Shown in pieces: positions 8,800-17,528 of a stretch of 64,000 bases of DNA. Numbering within the stretch: position 1 is the stretch's first letter; each line of letters starts with the position of its first letter. Below the pieces are notes generated by a model. It had not been told where the DNA came from, made no database searches, and saw only the letters and a list, made by a program, of their open reading frames with translations. This DNA is from JAPLJU01 sp036725345 (GTDB lineage Bacteria; Desulfobacterota; Syntrophia; Syntrophales; UBA2192). The stretch spans positions 51,345 through 115,344 of the forward strand of contig DAIMEJ010000010.1 of the NCBI GenBank assembly GCA_036725345.1. Direction: 5' to 3'. Made by a program: the position numbers and the translations under genes.

Positions 8800-9816
8800 A
8801 TGAATGAAAGAAATGTTCCAGGAATGCTTCTTGTCGGCGATGTCGGCGCCACGAAGACCGACCTCGCCGTCATGGACCCCGGAAGAGGGCCGGGGGCGCC
8901 GATAGTGGCGCGGACGTTTCAGAGCGCGGGTTACGCGAGCATCGAAGCTCTGCTGAAAACATTTCTCTCGCAGGTGAACCTCCCCGTCGTGGCGGTCATT
9001 CTGGGGGTTGCGGGACCCGTCAGCGACGGCCAGTCAAGGATCACCAACCTGCCCTGGATTATGGATGAGAGGGAGATCGCAGCGACACTGGGACTCCGGT
9101 CGGTCCGGCTCCTGAATGACCTGGAGGCTCTTGCTTACGCCGTTCCGTCCCTGGGCGACAAGGACATCGAAAAGCTGAATGCCGGAGATCCCCGGGCAGA
9201 GGGCAACAGGGCCATCATCGCGCCGGGGACGGGCCTCGGGCAGGCCTTTCTCATCCGGGGAGACAATCGATATTTTCCCATCGCTTCGGAGGGGGGGCAC
9301 ACGGACTTTGCCCCTGGAGACGAAATGGAAGCCGAGCTCCTGTCCTATCTCCGGGGCTTTCATGACCACGTCAGTTACGAGAGGGTCTGCTCGGGTATCG
9401 GGATACCCAATATCTACGCCTTCCTTCTCAGCAGCGGCTACGGCGAGGAGCCCCGCTGGTTGAAGGAAGAATTGTCCTCCGCCGCCGACCCCACCGTCGT
9501 GATTGTCGACGCGGCCATGGCGAAGGACAGACCCTGCGAGCTCACCGTGTTGACGCTGAACATGTTCGTTTCCATTCTCGGGGCCGCGGCGGGCAATATC
9601 GCCCTTCAGGTGCTTTCGACGGGAGGGGTCTATCTCGCCGGTGGCATCCCGCCGCGAATTCTGCCATACTTGACCGGCGGCCTGTTCATGGAACGCTTCC
9701 TGCGGAAGGGACGAATGTCCGGCCTGGTCTCCGGCATGCCCGTCCATGTCATCGTGAGGCCCGGGTGCACCCTTCTCGGGGCGGCCCTCTGCGGCCTTCA
9801 AACAAAGATTGATTAA
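8800..9816 (+). CDS. glk: Glucokinase
   Basis: Phosphorylates glucose with ATP to glucose 6-phosphate, the substrate of the downstream zwf product. The 338-residue length and motifs fit the Glk (ROK-independent) family. The phosphate-1 motif LVGDVGATKTDLAVMD is near the N-terminus, NLPW and LLNDLEALAY are in the middle, APGTGLGQAFL follows, and the EGGHTDFAP loop provides the catalytic and sugar-binding residues. It is preceded by a GAGGG site, 12 bp after the TVP38 gene and 12 bp before tkt, so it is part of one operon. Confidence 0.93.
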   Translation: MNERNVPGMLLVGDVGATKTDLAVMDPGRGPGAPIVARTFQSAGYASIEALLKTFLSQVNLPVVAVILGVAGPVSDGQSRITNLPWIMDEREIAATLGLRSVRLLNDLEALAYAVPSLGDKDIEKLNAGDPRAEGNRAIIAPGTGLGQAFLIRGDNRYFPIASEGGHTDFAPGDEMEAELLSYLRGFHDHVSYERVCSGIGIPNIYAFLLSSGYGEEPRWLKEELSSAADPTVVIVDAAMAKDRPCELTVLTLNMFVSILGAAAGNIALQVLSTGGVYLAGGIPPRILPYLTGGLFMERFLRKGRMSGLVSGMPVHVIVRPGCTLLGAALCGLQTKID

Positions 9817-9828
9817 GGAGATTCCCCC

Positions 9829-11886
9829 ATGACCGACCTGACCGACCCCATCCACCAGCGCTGCATCAACACGATCCGCATGCTTGCCGTCGACGCCATC
9901 GAGAAGGCGAAATCGGGACACCCCGGACTGCCCCTGGGTTCCGCCCCGATGGCCTACGTGCTCTGGACGCAGCACCTCAAACACAACCCGGCAAACCCCC
10001 GATGGGTCGACCGTGACCGCTTTGTCCTCTCCGGAGGACACGGCTCCATGCTTCTCTACGCCCTGCTCCACCTCACGGGCTACGATCTCACCCTCGAGGA
10101 CATCAAATCCTTCAGGCAGTGGGAAAGCCGGGCCCCGGGCCATCCGGAGAGCCACGTGACCCCCGGCGTTGAAGTCACGACGGGGCCCCTGGGCCAGGGG
10201 CTCAGCAACGCCGTGGGCATGGCCATCGCGGAGGCGCACCTTGCCGCCCGGTACAATCGTCCCGGTCACACCATCGTCGATCACTACACGTACGTCATCG
10301 CGAGCGACGGCGACATCATGGAGGGGGTCGCCGCGGAGGCCTGCTCCCTTGCGGGTCATCTGCGCCTCGGCAAATTGATCGTTCTTTACGATGACAACGG
10401 GATTTCCCTCGCGGGATCGACAACCCTGTGCTTCACGGAGGACACGGGGGACCGGCTGGCGGCCTATGGCTGGCATGTGCAGAAGGTACCGGATGGGAAC
10501 GACCTGGGAGCCATCGACAGGGCCCTCCGGGCAGCCCGTGAAGAGACGATGCGGCCTTCCATCATCTTCGTCCGCACCATCATCGGCTTCGGGGCCCCGC
10601 ACAAACAGGGGACCTTTGAAGCCCATGGCGCACCCCTCGGTCCTGAAGAGGCCCTTCAGACGAAGAAAAACCTGGGGTGGCCGCTGGAGCCGCTCTTCTA
10701 TATCCCCGGCGATGCCCTGCAGACCTGCCGGGAAGCAGTGAGGAAAGGCAAAGCGCGGGAGGCGCAGTGGGCCCAGAAAGTCGCCCGATACGTGGAGGAT
10801 TATCCGGTGCTGGCCGCTGAATTCAAGCGACGGCTGGTCGAGGAACACCCTGCCGGCTGGAGTGAATCTCTTCCTGCCTTCCCGGCAGGCCAGAAGGGCC
10901 CGGCAACCCGCAAGGCCTCCGAGGAGGTCATGCAGGTTCTCGCCGGGGCCATTCCCGGCCTCGTGGGCGGATCCGCCGACCTCAACAACTCGACCTTCAC
11001 GTGGCTGAAGGGTCTGGGTGACTTTCAGGCGCCGGGCACATCGGACGGGAAGGTCCAGGGCGCCGTCGGGGGCGGATGGGATCACGGCGGCCGGAACATC
11101 CATTTCGGGGTACGCGAGCACGCCATGGGGGCCATCGCCGTCGGCATGGCGGCGCACGGCGGCTTCATCCCCTACACGGCGACCTTCCTTATCTTTTCGG
11201 ATTACATGCGCCCGCCGATCAGGCTCGCCGCACTCTCGGGGCATCACGTGATATTCCTGTTCACCCATGACAGCATCGGGCTCGGGGAGGACGGCCCGAC
11301 CCATCAGCCCGTCGAGCAGATCATGTCGCTTCGGGCCGTGCCCGACCTGACCGTCATCCGGCCTGCCGACGGCAATGAAACCGTCGCCGCCTGGAAACTG
11401 GCGATCGAGAGGAAGAAGCCCGTTGCCCTTATCCTGACCCGGCAGAACCTGCCGGCCCTGAACCCGGGAACGTTCCCCATCGCAAGCGGCGTCCCGCGCG
11501 GGGCCTACATACTCAAAAGCGGGGGGGAAAAGCCGGACGTCATTCTTATCGCGACGGGATCGGAAGTGCAACTGGCTCTCGGGGCCTCGGAAAATCTCGA
11601 CAGGCAGGGGGTCAAGGCCCGCGTGGTCTCCATGCCCTCCTGGGAGCTTTTCCAGGAGCAGCCCCCATCCTACCGGGATGAGGTCCTGCCGCCTTCCGTC
11701 AGGAAAAGGGTTGCGATCGAGGCGGGGGCAACCCTGGGCTGGTGGCGATGGGTCGGCGATGAAGGGGACGTCATCGGCATCGACCGATTCGGCTCTTCGG
11801 CTCCCGGAAATGTTGTCATGGAAAAATTCGGTTTTTCGGTGGATAATGTCGTTAAGAAGGCCCTCTCCCTCTTGAAGAAATCATGA
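9829..11886 (+). CDS. tkt: Transketolase
   Basis: A thiamine-diphosphate enzyme that transfers two-carbon ketol units in the non-oxidative pentose-phosphate pathway. At 685 residues it is full length. The GHPGLPLGSAP motif is near residue 27. The TPP/Mg2+ motif starts at GDGDIMEGV with a downstream DDN. The pyrimidine-domain motif HDSIGLGEDGPTHQPVE is also present. A strong AAGGAG site lies 5 nt before the ATG. It sits between glk and tal with gaps of 12 and 22 bp. A very long antisense frame opposite this gene is a GC-rich shadow. Confidence 0.97.
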   Translation: MTDLTDPIHQRCINTIRMLAVDAIEKAKSGHPGLPLGSAPMAYVLWTQHLKHNPANPRWVDRDRFVLSGGHGSMLLYALLHLTGYDLTLEDIKSFRQWESRAPGHPESHVTPGVEVTTGPLGQGLSNAVGMAIAEAHLAARYNRPGHTIVDHYTYVIASDGDIMEGVAAEACSLAGHLRLGKLIVLYDDNGISLAGSTTLCFTEDTGDRLAAYGWHVQKVPDGNDLGAIDRALRAAREETMRPSIIFVRTIIGFGAPHKQGTFEAHGAPLGPEEALQTKKNLGWPLEPLFYIPGDALQTCREAVRKGKAREAQWAQKVARYVEDYPVLAAEFKRRLVEEHPAGWSESLPAFPAGQKGPATRKASEEVMQVLAGAIPGLVGGSADLNNSTFTWLKGLGDFQAPGTSDGKVQGAVGGGWDHGGRNIHFGVREHAMGAIAVGMAAHGGFIPYTATFLIFSDYMRPPIRLAALSGHHVIFLFTHDSIGLGEDGPTHQPVEQIMSLRAVPDLTVIRPADGNETVAAWKLAIERKKPVALILTRQNLPALNPGTFPIASGVPRGAYILKSGGEKPDVILIATGSEVQLALGASENLDRQGVKARVVSMPSWELFQEQPPSYRDEVLPPSVRKRVAIEAGATLGWWRWVGDEGDVIGIDRFGSSAPGNVVMEKFGFSVDNVVKKALSLLKKS

Positions 11887-11908
11887 CCCTCCCCGGAAAG
11901 GGTTTGAC

Positions 11909-12994
11909 ATGAGCCGGATTCAGGAACTTGCCAGACTCGGTCAGTCCGTCTGGCTGGATTACATCAGCCGGTCCCTGATCAAGACCGGTGAACTGCAGTC
12001 GTTCATCGGCGAGGGGCTCGGGGGGATCACCTCCAACCCGACGATCTTCGAAAAGGCCATCGCGGGAAGCCCCGATTACGACGACGACATCCGGAGGTTT
12101 TCCGCCGGGGGGAAGCCGGTCATGGAGATCTACGAAGCGCTGGCCGTGGACGACATCACCCGCGCCGCCGACCTCCTTCGCCCCGTCCATGAAGACACGA
12201 GAGGCGCCGACGGTTATGTCAGCCTGGAAGCCAACCCGAAGCTGGCCTATGACACGGAAGGGACCATCGCCGAGGTCCGCAGGCTCTGGAAACGGCTTTC
12301 CCGCCCGAATGTCATGATCAAGGTGCCCGCCACCGCAGCCGGCATCCCGGCCATCGAGAGGCTTACGGCCGAGGGCATCAACGTGAACATCACGCTGATA
12401 TTCTCCCTCTCCCACTACGAGGCCGTCGCCCGTGCTTACATGGGCGGTCTCGAAAAGCTTGCCTCGGCAGGGGGGCCTGTTGAAAAAGTGGCATCCGTCG
12501 CCTCTTTCTTCGTGAGCCGCATCGACACCGCGGTGGACCGGGAACTGGAAGCGAAAGGGGTGACGGAACTCCGAGGCAGGATCGCCGTCGATTACAGCAA
12601 AATTGTCTACAGCCGGTTCCGCGACTTTCTTTCATCGCCCCGCTGGAAGCGCCTCGCGGAGAGAGGCGCCGGGGTTCAGCGGCTTCTGTGGGGGAGCACC
12701 GGGACGAAGAACCCCGCCTACTCCGACCTTCTTTACGTCGACGGACTCATCGGCCCGGACACGGTCAACACGATGCCCCCCGCCACCCTGGATGCCTTCC
12801 GCGACCACGGCCGCCCCGCCGTCACGGTGACGGAAGGGCTTGCCGATGCCCGCGGCAGACTCGCCCGCCTGGAGGCCTCCGGGATCAGCATCGGCGGGAT
12901 CACCCAGAAACTGCAGGACGAGGGCGTTGCGGCGTTTGCCCGGTCTTTCGAATCGCTCCTGAAAAGTGTCGCCGGGAAGCAGAAGCAGCTTTAG
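11909..12994 (+). CDS. tal: Transaldolase
   Basis: Transfers a dihydroxyacetone unit between sedoheptulose 7-phosphate and glyceraldehyde 3-phosphate. At 361 residues it belongs to the longer TalB-like group found as the first half of Tal-Pgi fusions. The motifs are GGITSNPTIFEKAI near residue 30, the Schiff-base Lys in PNVMIKVPAT, and NVNITLIFSLSHYEAVA. A GGAAAGGG site precedes the ATG. Here it is a stand-alone gene; a full-length pgi lies 26 kb away. Confidence 0.95.
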   Translation: MSRIQELARLGQSVWLDYISRSLIKTGELQSFIGEGLGGITSNPTIFEKAIAGSPDYDDDIRRFSAGGKPVMEIYEALAVDDITRAADLLRPVHEDTRGADGYVSLEANPKLAYDTEGTIAEVRRLWKRLSRPNVMIKVPATAAGIPAIERLTAEGINVNITLIFSLSHYEAVARAYMGGLEKLASAGGPVEKVASVASFFVSRIDTAVDRELEAKGVTELRGRIAVDYSKIVYSRFRDFLSSPRWKRLAERGAGVQRLLWGSTGTKNPAYSDLLYVDGLIGPDTVNTMPPATLDAFRDHGRPAVTVTEGLADARGRLARLEASGISIGGITQKLQDEGVAAFARSFESLLKSVAGKQKQL

Positions 12995-13037
12995 TCCGCA
13001 GGGTTTCGTCCCATCGCAGCCGGAAAGGGGGCCGTTT

Positions 13038-13739
13038 ATGGGAAAAGACGTTTCGGAGCTGAAGAAAGAGGCATCGGCGTACGCCGCGGGTCTCGTCGAG
13101 TCCGGGATGGTGGTGGGCCTGGGACACGGCAGCACCTCAATCCACGCCGTGGGGTACCTCGCGCAGAAAATCAAGGCAGGACAGTTGAAGGACGTCAGGG
13201 GCGTGCCCTGCTCCTTCCAGGTGGAAGAGGAGGCCCTGCGCTTCGGCATGCCGCTCACGAAACTGGAGGAGATCTCCTCCATTGACCTGACCATCGACGG
13301 CGCCGACGAGGTGGATCCGAACCTCAACCTGATCAAGGGCGGCGGGGGCGCGCTGCTCAGGGAAAAGGTCGTGGCACAGGTCAGCCGGCGTGAGATCATC
13401 GTCGTCGACGAATCGAAGCTCTCCCCGATGCTCGGGAAAAAGAGACTCGTCCCTGTCGAGGTCATTCCCTTCGGCTGGCAGTTCCAGCGTGACTTCCTCC
13501 AGACGCTCGGCGCGACGGTCACCGTGCGGAGAAACGCCGACAAGAGCCTCTACAACACGGACCAGGGCAACCTCATCCTGGACTGCAACTTCGGTCCCAT
13601 CGCCCAGCCCCAGCACCTCGCCGACCTCATCCAGCAGCGCGCGGGCATCGTCGAGCACGGGCTTTTCCTGAACCTGGCCACGGATGTGATCGTGGCGGGG
13701 CGTGAAGGCATCCGCCACCTCAAGCGAGAGCCGCAGTGA
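13038..13739 (+). CDS. rpiA: Ribose-5-phosphate isomerase A
   Basis: Interconverts ribose 5-phosphate and ribulose 5-phosphate. The product is 233 residues from the ATG at 13038, behind a GGAAAGGGGG site; an earlier frame opening at 12966 lies inside tal. The catalytic block IDGADEVDPNLNLIKGGGGALLREK is intact. The phosphate loop reads GLGHGST instead of the more usual GLGTGST, so one loop Thr is His. The TGA stop overlaps the GTG start of rpe, indicating translational coupling. Confidence 0.95.
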   Translation: MGKDVSELKKEASAYAAGLVESGMVVGLGHGSTSIHAVGYLAQKIKAGQLKDVRGVPCSFQVEEEALRFGMPLTKLEEISSIDLTIDGADEVDPNLNLIKGGGGALLREKVVAQVSRREIIVVDESKLSPMLGKKRLVPVEVIPFGWQFQRDFLQTLGATVTVRRNADKSLYNTDQGNLILDCNFGPIAQPQHLADLIQQRAGIVEHGLFLNLATDVIVAGREGIRHLKREPQ

Positions 13740-14422
13740 GAAATCGGGAAGTGATACAGATCGAAGCCTCGGTCCTCTCGGCCGATTACTCGAGGCTGAG
13801 AGAACAGGCCCTGGAGGCCGAAGCCGCCGGCGCCGACGGAATCCAGGTGGATGTCATGGACGGCCGGTTCGTCCCCCGGGTCAATTTCGGGCCGGAAACG
13901 GTCAGGACCCTGCGCCCGCTTTTGAAACGGGTCATCGACGTTCACCTCATGGTCATCGAACCGGAGCGGCACATACCGGAATTTGCAGCGGCCGGCGCCG
14001 ATCGTCTGATCATCCATGAGGAAGCCTGTCCCGGGCGCCTCGGCCGGGTCCTGCAGTCCATCCGCGGGCTCGGGGTCGAGGCGGGTGTCTCGATCAATCC
14101 CGGCACACCCCTTTCCGTCCTGGAAGGCGTCTGGGACCTGGCGGACGTCATCCAGGTCATGACGGTGAATCCCGGTCTCGGCGGGCAGCCGTTCCTTTAT
14201 GACCAGGTCGAGAAGATCCGGAACCTGGCGCGGAGACTCCGTGAGCTTGGAAGGCGTACCCCGATCGTCATCGACGGCGGCATCGACGCGAGAACGGCCC
14301 CGCTGGTCGTGGGCGCAGGCGCGAACATCCTGGTCGCGGGCTCGAGCATTTACAACCGCAGGGGATCTGTAGCGGACAATCTCGCCGCGCTGAGGGCAAG
14401 CATCTCGAATCCGAAACTCTAG
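13736..14422 (+). CDS. rpe: Ribulose-phosphate 3-epimerase
   Basis: Interconverts ribulose 5-phosphate and xylulose 5-phosphate. It is a TIM barrel of 228 residues. Motifs in order are ASVLSADY, QVDVMDGRFVP, DVHLMV (metal His/Asp), VNPGLGGQPF and VIDGGIDARTAP, ending with the phosphate loop VAGSSIY. The GTG start at 13736 overlaps the rpiA stop by 4 bp (GTGA); a second in-frame GTG at 13751 is possible. Thirteen bases after its stop begins the relic of a dehydrogenase gene. Confidence 0.95.
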   Translation: MRNREVIQIEASVLSADYSRLREQALEAEAAGADGIQVDVMDGRFVPRVNFGPETVRTLRPLLKRVIDVHLMVIEPERHIPEFAAAGADRLIIHEEACPGRLGRVLQSIRGLGVEAGVSINPGTPLSVLEGVWDLADVIQVMTVNPGLGGQPFLYDQVEKIRNLARRLRELGRRTPIVIDGGIDARTAPLVVGAGANILVAGSSIYNRRGSVADNLAALRASISNPKL

Positions 14423-14434
14423 GGAGGAACCGAC

Positions 14435-14512
14435 ACGGAACGGACCGTCATCGGCCTGGGGATAATGGGAAGCGCCACGGCCGTCCGGCTGGACCGCGGC
14501 GGCCATGAGGTG
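14435..14512 (+). pseudogene. N-terminal relic of a 6-phosphogluconate/beta-hydroxyacid dehydrogenase
   Basis: Twenty-six codons in one frame read T-E-R-TVIGLGIMGSATAVRL-D-R-GGHEV. This is the first beta-alpha-beta element of 6-phosphogluconate or 3-hydroxyisobutyrate dehydrogenases (GLGxMG, then GHxV). It sits behind a good AGGGAGG site at the right distance, but the start codon is ACG rather than ATG. After GHEV the similarity stops and the sequence runs into the zwf leader. Its position between rpe and zwf points to a former gnd, but the short match cannot exclude another family member. I infer an internal deletion that removed the rest of the gene. Confidence 0.7.
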
Positions 14513-14564
14513 AGGAAAACACAGATCGGTTTTCACAGGGCTCCAACAGCCCGGAAAGAGCACC

Positions 14565-16037
14565 ATGAGCCAGACCAAAACACCGAGCGAACCGGCCCTC
14601 ATCGTCATTTTCGGGGCCTCGGGGGATTTGACCCGAAGGAAGCTCGTGCCGGCCCTTCACAGCCTGTCCTGCGAAGGGCAACTCCACGCGGAGACCGAGA
14701 TCATCGGGGTGGCGCGCAGCCCCATGACGGACGAATCCTTCCGGGAACAGCTCCTGGACGGCGTTCATGAGTACGCGAGACTCGAGCCGGGACGCAGGGA
14801 CCTCTGCGCCATGTGGCCCGACTTCGCACAGCGGGTCAGCTTCCTCACGGGCGCCTATGACCGGGAGGAAACCTGCCGGCAACTGGGGAAAAAACTCACC
14901 GACAGGGCCGCAGCGTCCGGCAGGAGGGACAACTGCATTTTTTATCTGGCCACTCCACCGGAAGTTTTCCCCTTGATCATCGAACAGATCGGATACAGCG
15001 GCCTGAACAAGGGCGAAAAAGGCTGGCGGCGCGTCATCGTCGAAAAGCCCTTCGGGCGGGACCTCGCGAGCGCCCGACGTCTTAACGAACAGGTCCACGA
15101 GGTCTTCGATGAAAGCCAGGTCTACCGGATCGATCATTACCTGGGAAAAGAGACCTGCCAGAACATCCTCACCTTCCGGTTTGCCAATGCCATCTTCGAG
15201 CCTCTCTGGAACCGGAATTTCGTCGACCATATACAGATCAACGTCGCCGAGGAAATCGGCGTGGAACACCGGGGCGGTTATTACGACCACGCCGGCGTTG
15301 TCAGGGACATGCTGCAGAACCACCTCCTGCAGCTCCTGGCCCTGATGACCATGGAACCTCCAGCGGCTTACAACGCCAAGGCCTACCGGGACGAGAAAAT
15401 GAAGGTCCTCCAGGCCGTGCCTCCCCTGTGCTGCGACGACGCCCTTCTGGGACAGTACGCCGGCTACCGGCAGGAATCCGGTGTCGCCGGGGATTCCCGG
15501 ACGCCGACCTTTGCCTCCGCGAAGGCCTTCGTCCAGAACTGGCGCTGGCAGGGGGTGCCGGTTTACCTGAGAACCGGGAAAAAGCTGGCCCATAAGGCCA
15601 CGGAGATCATCCTTCAATTCAAGAGCGTCCCCCATCTCCTCTTCCCCGAGAGCGGCGGTCTCACGGCCAATCACATCTCCATCTGCATCCAGCCGGAAGA
15701 GGGCATCCATCTCGGTTTCGAAATGAAGTTGCCGGGGACGGCCATGAAAACAACGCCTGCCGACATGACCTTTCACTACGTCGACCGGTTCGGGGAAAAG
15801 ACCATCCCCGATGCCTATGAACGGCTGATCATGGATGCGCTGCAGGGGGACCCCTCCCTTTTCACCCGCAGTGACGAGGTCGAGGCGGCCTGGACGATTG
15901 TCGAACCCCTCCTGGAAGATCAGAAGGGCCCGATGCCCGTCCATCCCTACGAACCCGGCTGCTGGGGGCCCACGGCGGCAAAGGACTTCATCGCCCGGGA
16001 CGGCAGGCGGTGGCACTACAGCTGCAGCAGGGAATGA
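14565..16037 (+). CDS. zwf: Glucose-6-phosphate 1-dehydrogenase
   Basis: Oxidises glucose 6-phosphate to 6-phosphogluconolactone with NAD(P)+. The product is 490 residues. Motifs are the cofactor site IFGASGDLTRRKLVPAL near residue 14, EKPFGRDLASA, the substrate and active-site motif RIDHYLGKE, and a normal C-terminal domain. The ATG follows GGAAAGAG. The stop overlaps the pgl start (ATGA). The leader between the gnd relic and this gene contains a small hairpin (GGGCT/AGCCC). Confidence 0.96.
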   Translation: MSQTKTPSEPALIVIFGASGDLTRRKLVPALHSLSCEGQLHAETEIIGVARSPMTDESFREQLLDGVHEYARLEPGRRDLCAMWPDFAQRVSFLTGAYDREETCRQLGKKLTDRAAASGRRDNCIFYLATPPEVFPLIIEQIGYSGLNKGEKGWRRVIVEKPFGRDLASARRLNEQVHEVFDESQVYRIDHYLGKETCQNILTFRFANAIFEPLWNRNFVDHIQINVAEEIGVEHRGGYYDHAGVVRDMLQNHLLQLLALMTMEPPAAYNAKAYRDEKMKVLQAVPPLCCDDALLGQYAGYRQESGVAGDSRTPTFASAKAFVQNWRWQGVPVYLRTGKKLAHKATEIILQFKSVPHLLFPESGGLTANHISICIQPEEGIHLGFEMKLPGTAMKTTPADMTFHYVDRFGEKTIPDAYERLIMDALQGDPSLFTRSDEVEAAWTIVEPLLEDQKGPMPVHPYEPGCWGPTAAKDFIARDGRRWHYSCSRE

Positions 16038-16783
16038 CCGGTTTCATGAGGCCCGAGATTTATGAAGACAGCGATACCCTCGCCCGTCAGGCGGCTCTCC
16101 GTCTCACGGAACTCTCCCGGGAGGCCCTCCATTCTTCGGGGCGTTTCACCCTGGCCCTCTCGGGAGGGTCAACGCCGAAGAAGCTTTATGAAAAGTTCGC
16201 GGAGGCCGAAGGCACCGGGAAACTCCCCTGGGATTCCACTCATCTCTTCTGGGGTGACGAGCGGTGCGTGCCGCCGGATCACCCCTACAGCAACTACCGG
16301 ATGGCCCGGGAGCCCCTCATCGATCGCGTTGCCGTTCCTCCCGGAAACATTCACCGGATCCGCGGGGAGATGGAACCTCAGGAGGCTGCGGCAACCTACG
16401 AAAGAGACCTGAAGGCTTTTTTCTTTCCCGGATCCGAAGCGGCATCGGGGGTGCCCGTCTTCGATGCAATCCTTCTTGGCATGGGCGGCGACGGGCACAC
16501 GGCGTCCCTCTTCCCGGGATCGCCAGCCCTCCATGAGCGGGAACACTGGGTCGTGGCTTGCCATGTTGACAAGATCAAAAGCTGGCGGGTAACCCTGACG
16601 CCCCGGGTGATCAATGCGGCCCGTAATGTCATATTTCTCGTGTCGGGCCGGGACAAGGCCCGATGCCTGAAGGAGGTGCTCCAGGGCCCCTGCCGTCCCG
16701 ACGAACGGCCGGCACAGGCCATTCGCCCGGTGCCCGGCCGGATGACCTGGATGGTAGACCTCGACGCCGCCTCTCTCCTTTAG
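16034..16783 (+). CDS. pgl: 6-phosphogluconolactonase
   Basis: Hydrolyses 6-phosphogluconolactone from the Zwf reaction. It belongs to the SugarP isomerase-like (DevB) family and is about 249 residues. Motifs are LSGGSTPKKLYEKFA, FWGDERCVPPDHPYSNY and GMGGDGHTASLFPG. The ATG at 16034 overlaps the zwf stop, so the two are probably translationally coupled; an ATG at 16046 is an alternative. It ends the sugar-phosphate part of the operon. Confidence 0.94.
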   Translation: MTGFMRPEIYEDSDTLARQAALRLTELSREALHSSGRFTLALSGGSTPKKLYEKFAEAEGTGKLPWDSTHLFWGDERCVPPDHPYSNYRMAREPLIDRVAVPPGNIHRIRGEMEPQEAAATYERDLKAFFFPGSEAASGVPVFDAILLGMGGDGHTASLFPGSPALHEREHWVVACHVDKIKSWRVTLTPRVINAARNVIFLVSGRDKARCLKEVLQGPCRPDERPAQAIRPVPGRMTWMVDLDAASLL

Positions 16784-16806
16784 ATGCGTCCCGGCCGGAG
16801 AACAAA

Positions 16807-17520
16807 ATGTACCGCATGGCCGTCAGCCTTGTCATCCTGCTTGCCGCCCTTGCCGCCTCGACGGTCCCGGGAGAGACGAGGGATGTGTTTTTCCGTGAGG
16901 ACTTCAACGATCTCGAAAACTGGACCCCCTACACCTTCCCGAAGGTCAGGGCACACTCGGCCTATTCGATCCTGCGGGAGGGGAACCGGAGCTATCTCAA
17001 GGCCGAGAGTTCCGTCTCCGCCTCCGGCATCGTCTGCAGGCACAGGTTCGATGTCCACCGGTACCCCGGGGCGAAATGGCGATGGTGGGTTTCTAACATC
17101 TACGAGAAAGGCAACGCCGCAGCGAAATCGGGTGATGACTATCCGCTGCGGGTCTACATCGCCTTTGAATACGACCCGGGCACAGCCGGCTTGTACGAAA
17201 AGGTCCGGCACGAAGCCGCGAAGATCATCTACGGCGAGGAGCTTCCGGGCAGCGCCCTCAATTACGTCTGGGCCAGTCGGGAAGACGAGACGGGGGTCCT
17301 GACCAGCCCTTACGCGGAAGAGGTCAAGACGATCCCTCTGGAAAGAGGGAAGACGTTCGTCCGGCGGTGGCGGGAAGAAGAAGTGAACATCTTCGAGGAT
17401 TACGGGAAAGCCTTCGGGAAGGACCCCCCGCGGACGGCAACCATCGTCATCATGAACGACTCGGATAACACGGGCGAACAGTCCACGTCTTACATGGACT
17501 ACATCGAGATCTTCCGGTAG
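16807..17520 (+). CDS. DUF3047 family secreted protein
   Basis: The product is 237 residues from the ATG at 16807, 23 bp after pgl. An N-terminal signal peptide (VSLVILLAALAAS, cleavage near PGETR) is followed by a beta-rich lectin-like body: EDFNDLENW, then KWRWWVSNIY, then DDYPLRVYIAFEYD, and a closing IMNDSDNTGEQSTSYMDYIE. These are the usual DUF3047 landmarks. The function is unknown and the location is periplasmic. A frame opening upstream inside pgl is not the start. Codon use and direction place it in the same operon as pgl. Confidence 0.88.
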   Translation: MYRMAVSLVILLAALAASTVPGETRDVFFREDFNDLENWTPYTFPKVRAHSAYSILREGNRSYLKAESSVSASGIVCRHRFDVHRYPGAKWRWWVSNIYEKGNAAAKSGDDYPLRVYIAFEYDPGTAGLYEKVRHEAAKIIYGEELPGSALNYVWASREDETGVLTSPYAEEVKTIPLERGKTFVRRWREEEVNIFEDYGKAFGKDPPRTATIVIMNDSDNTGEQSTSYMDYIEIFR

Positions 17521-17528
17521 GTGCGCTC

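Noticed and set aside
9034..11571. 845-codon open frame on the minus strand
   Set aside because: It lies opposite glk and tkt, both with complete family motifs. Its product is Gly/Arg/Asp/His-rich with no recognisable domain, as expected for the antisense of GC-rich codons.
14448..16016. 522-codon minus-strand frame opposite zwf
   Set aside because: It mirrors the zwf gene; it has no ribosome binding site and no protein-like motifs.
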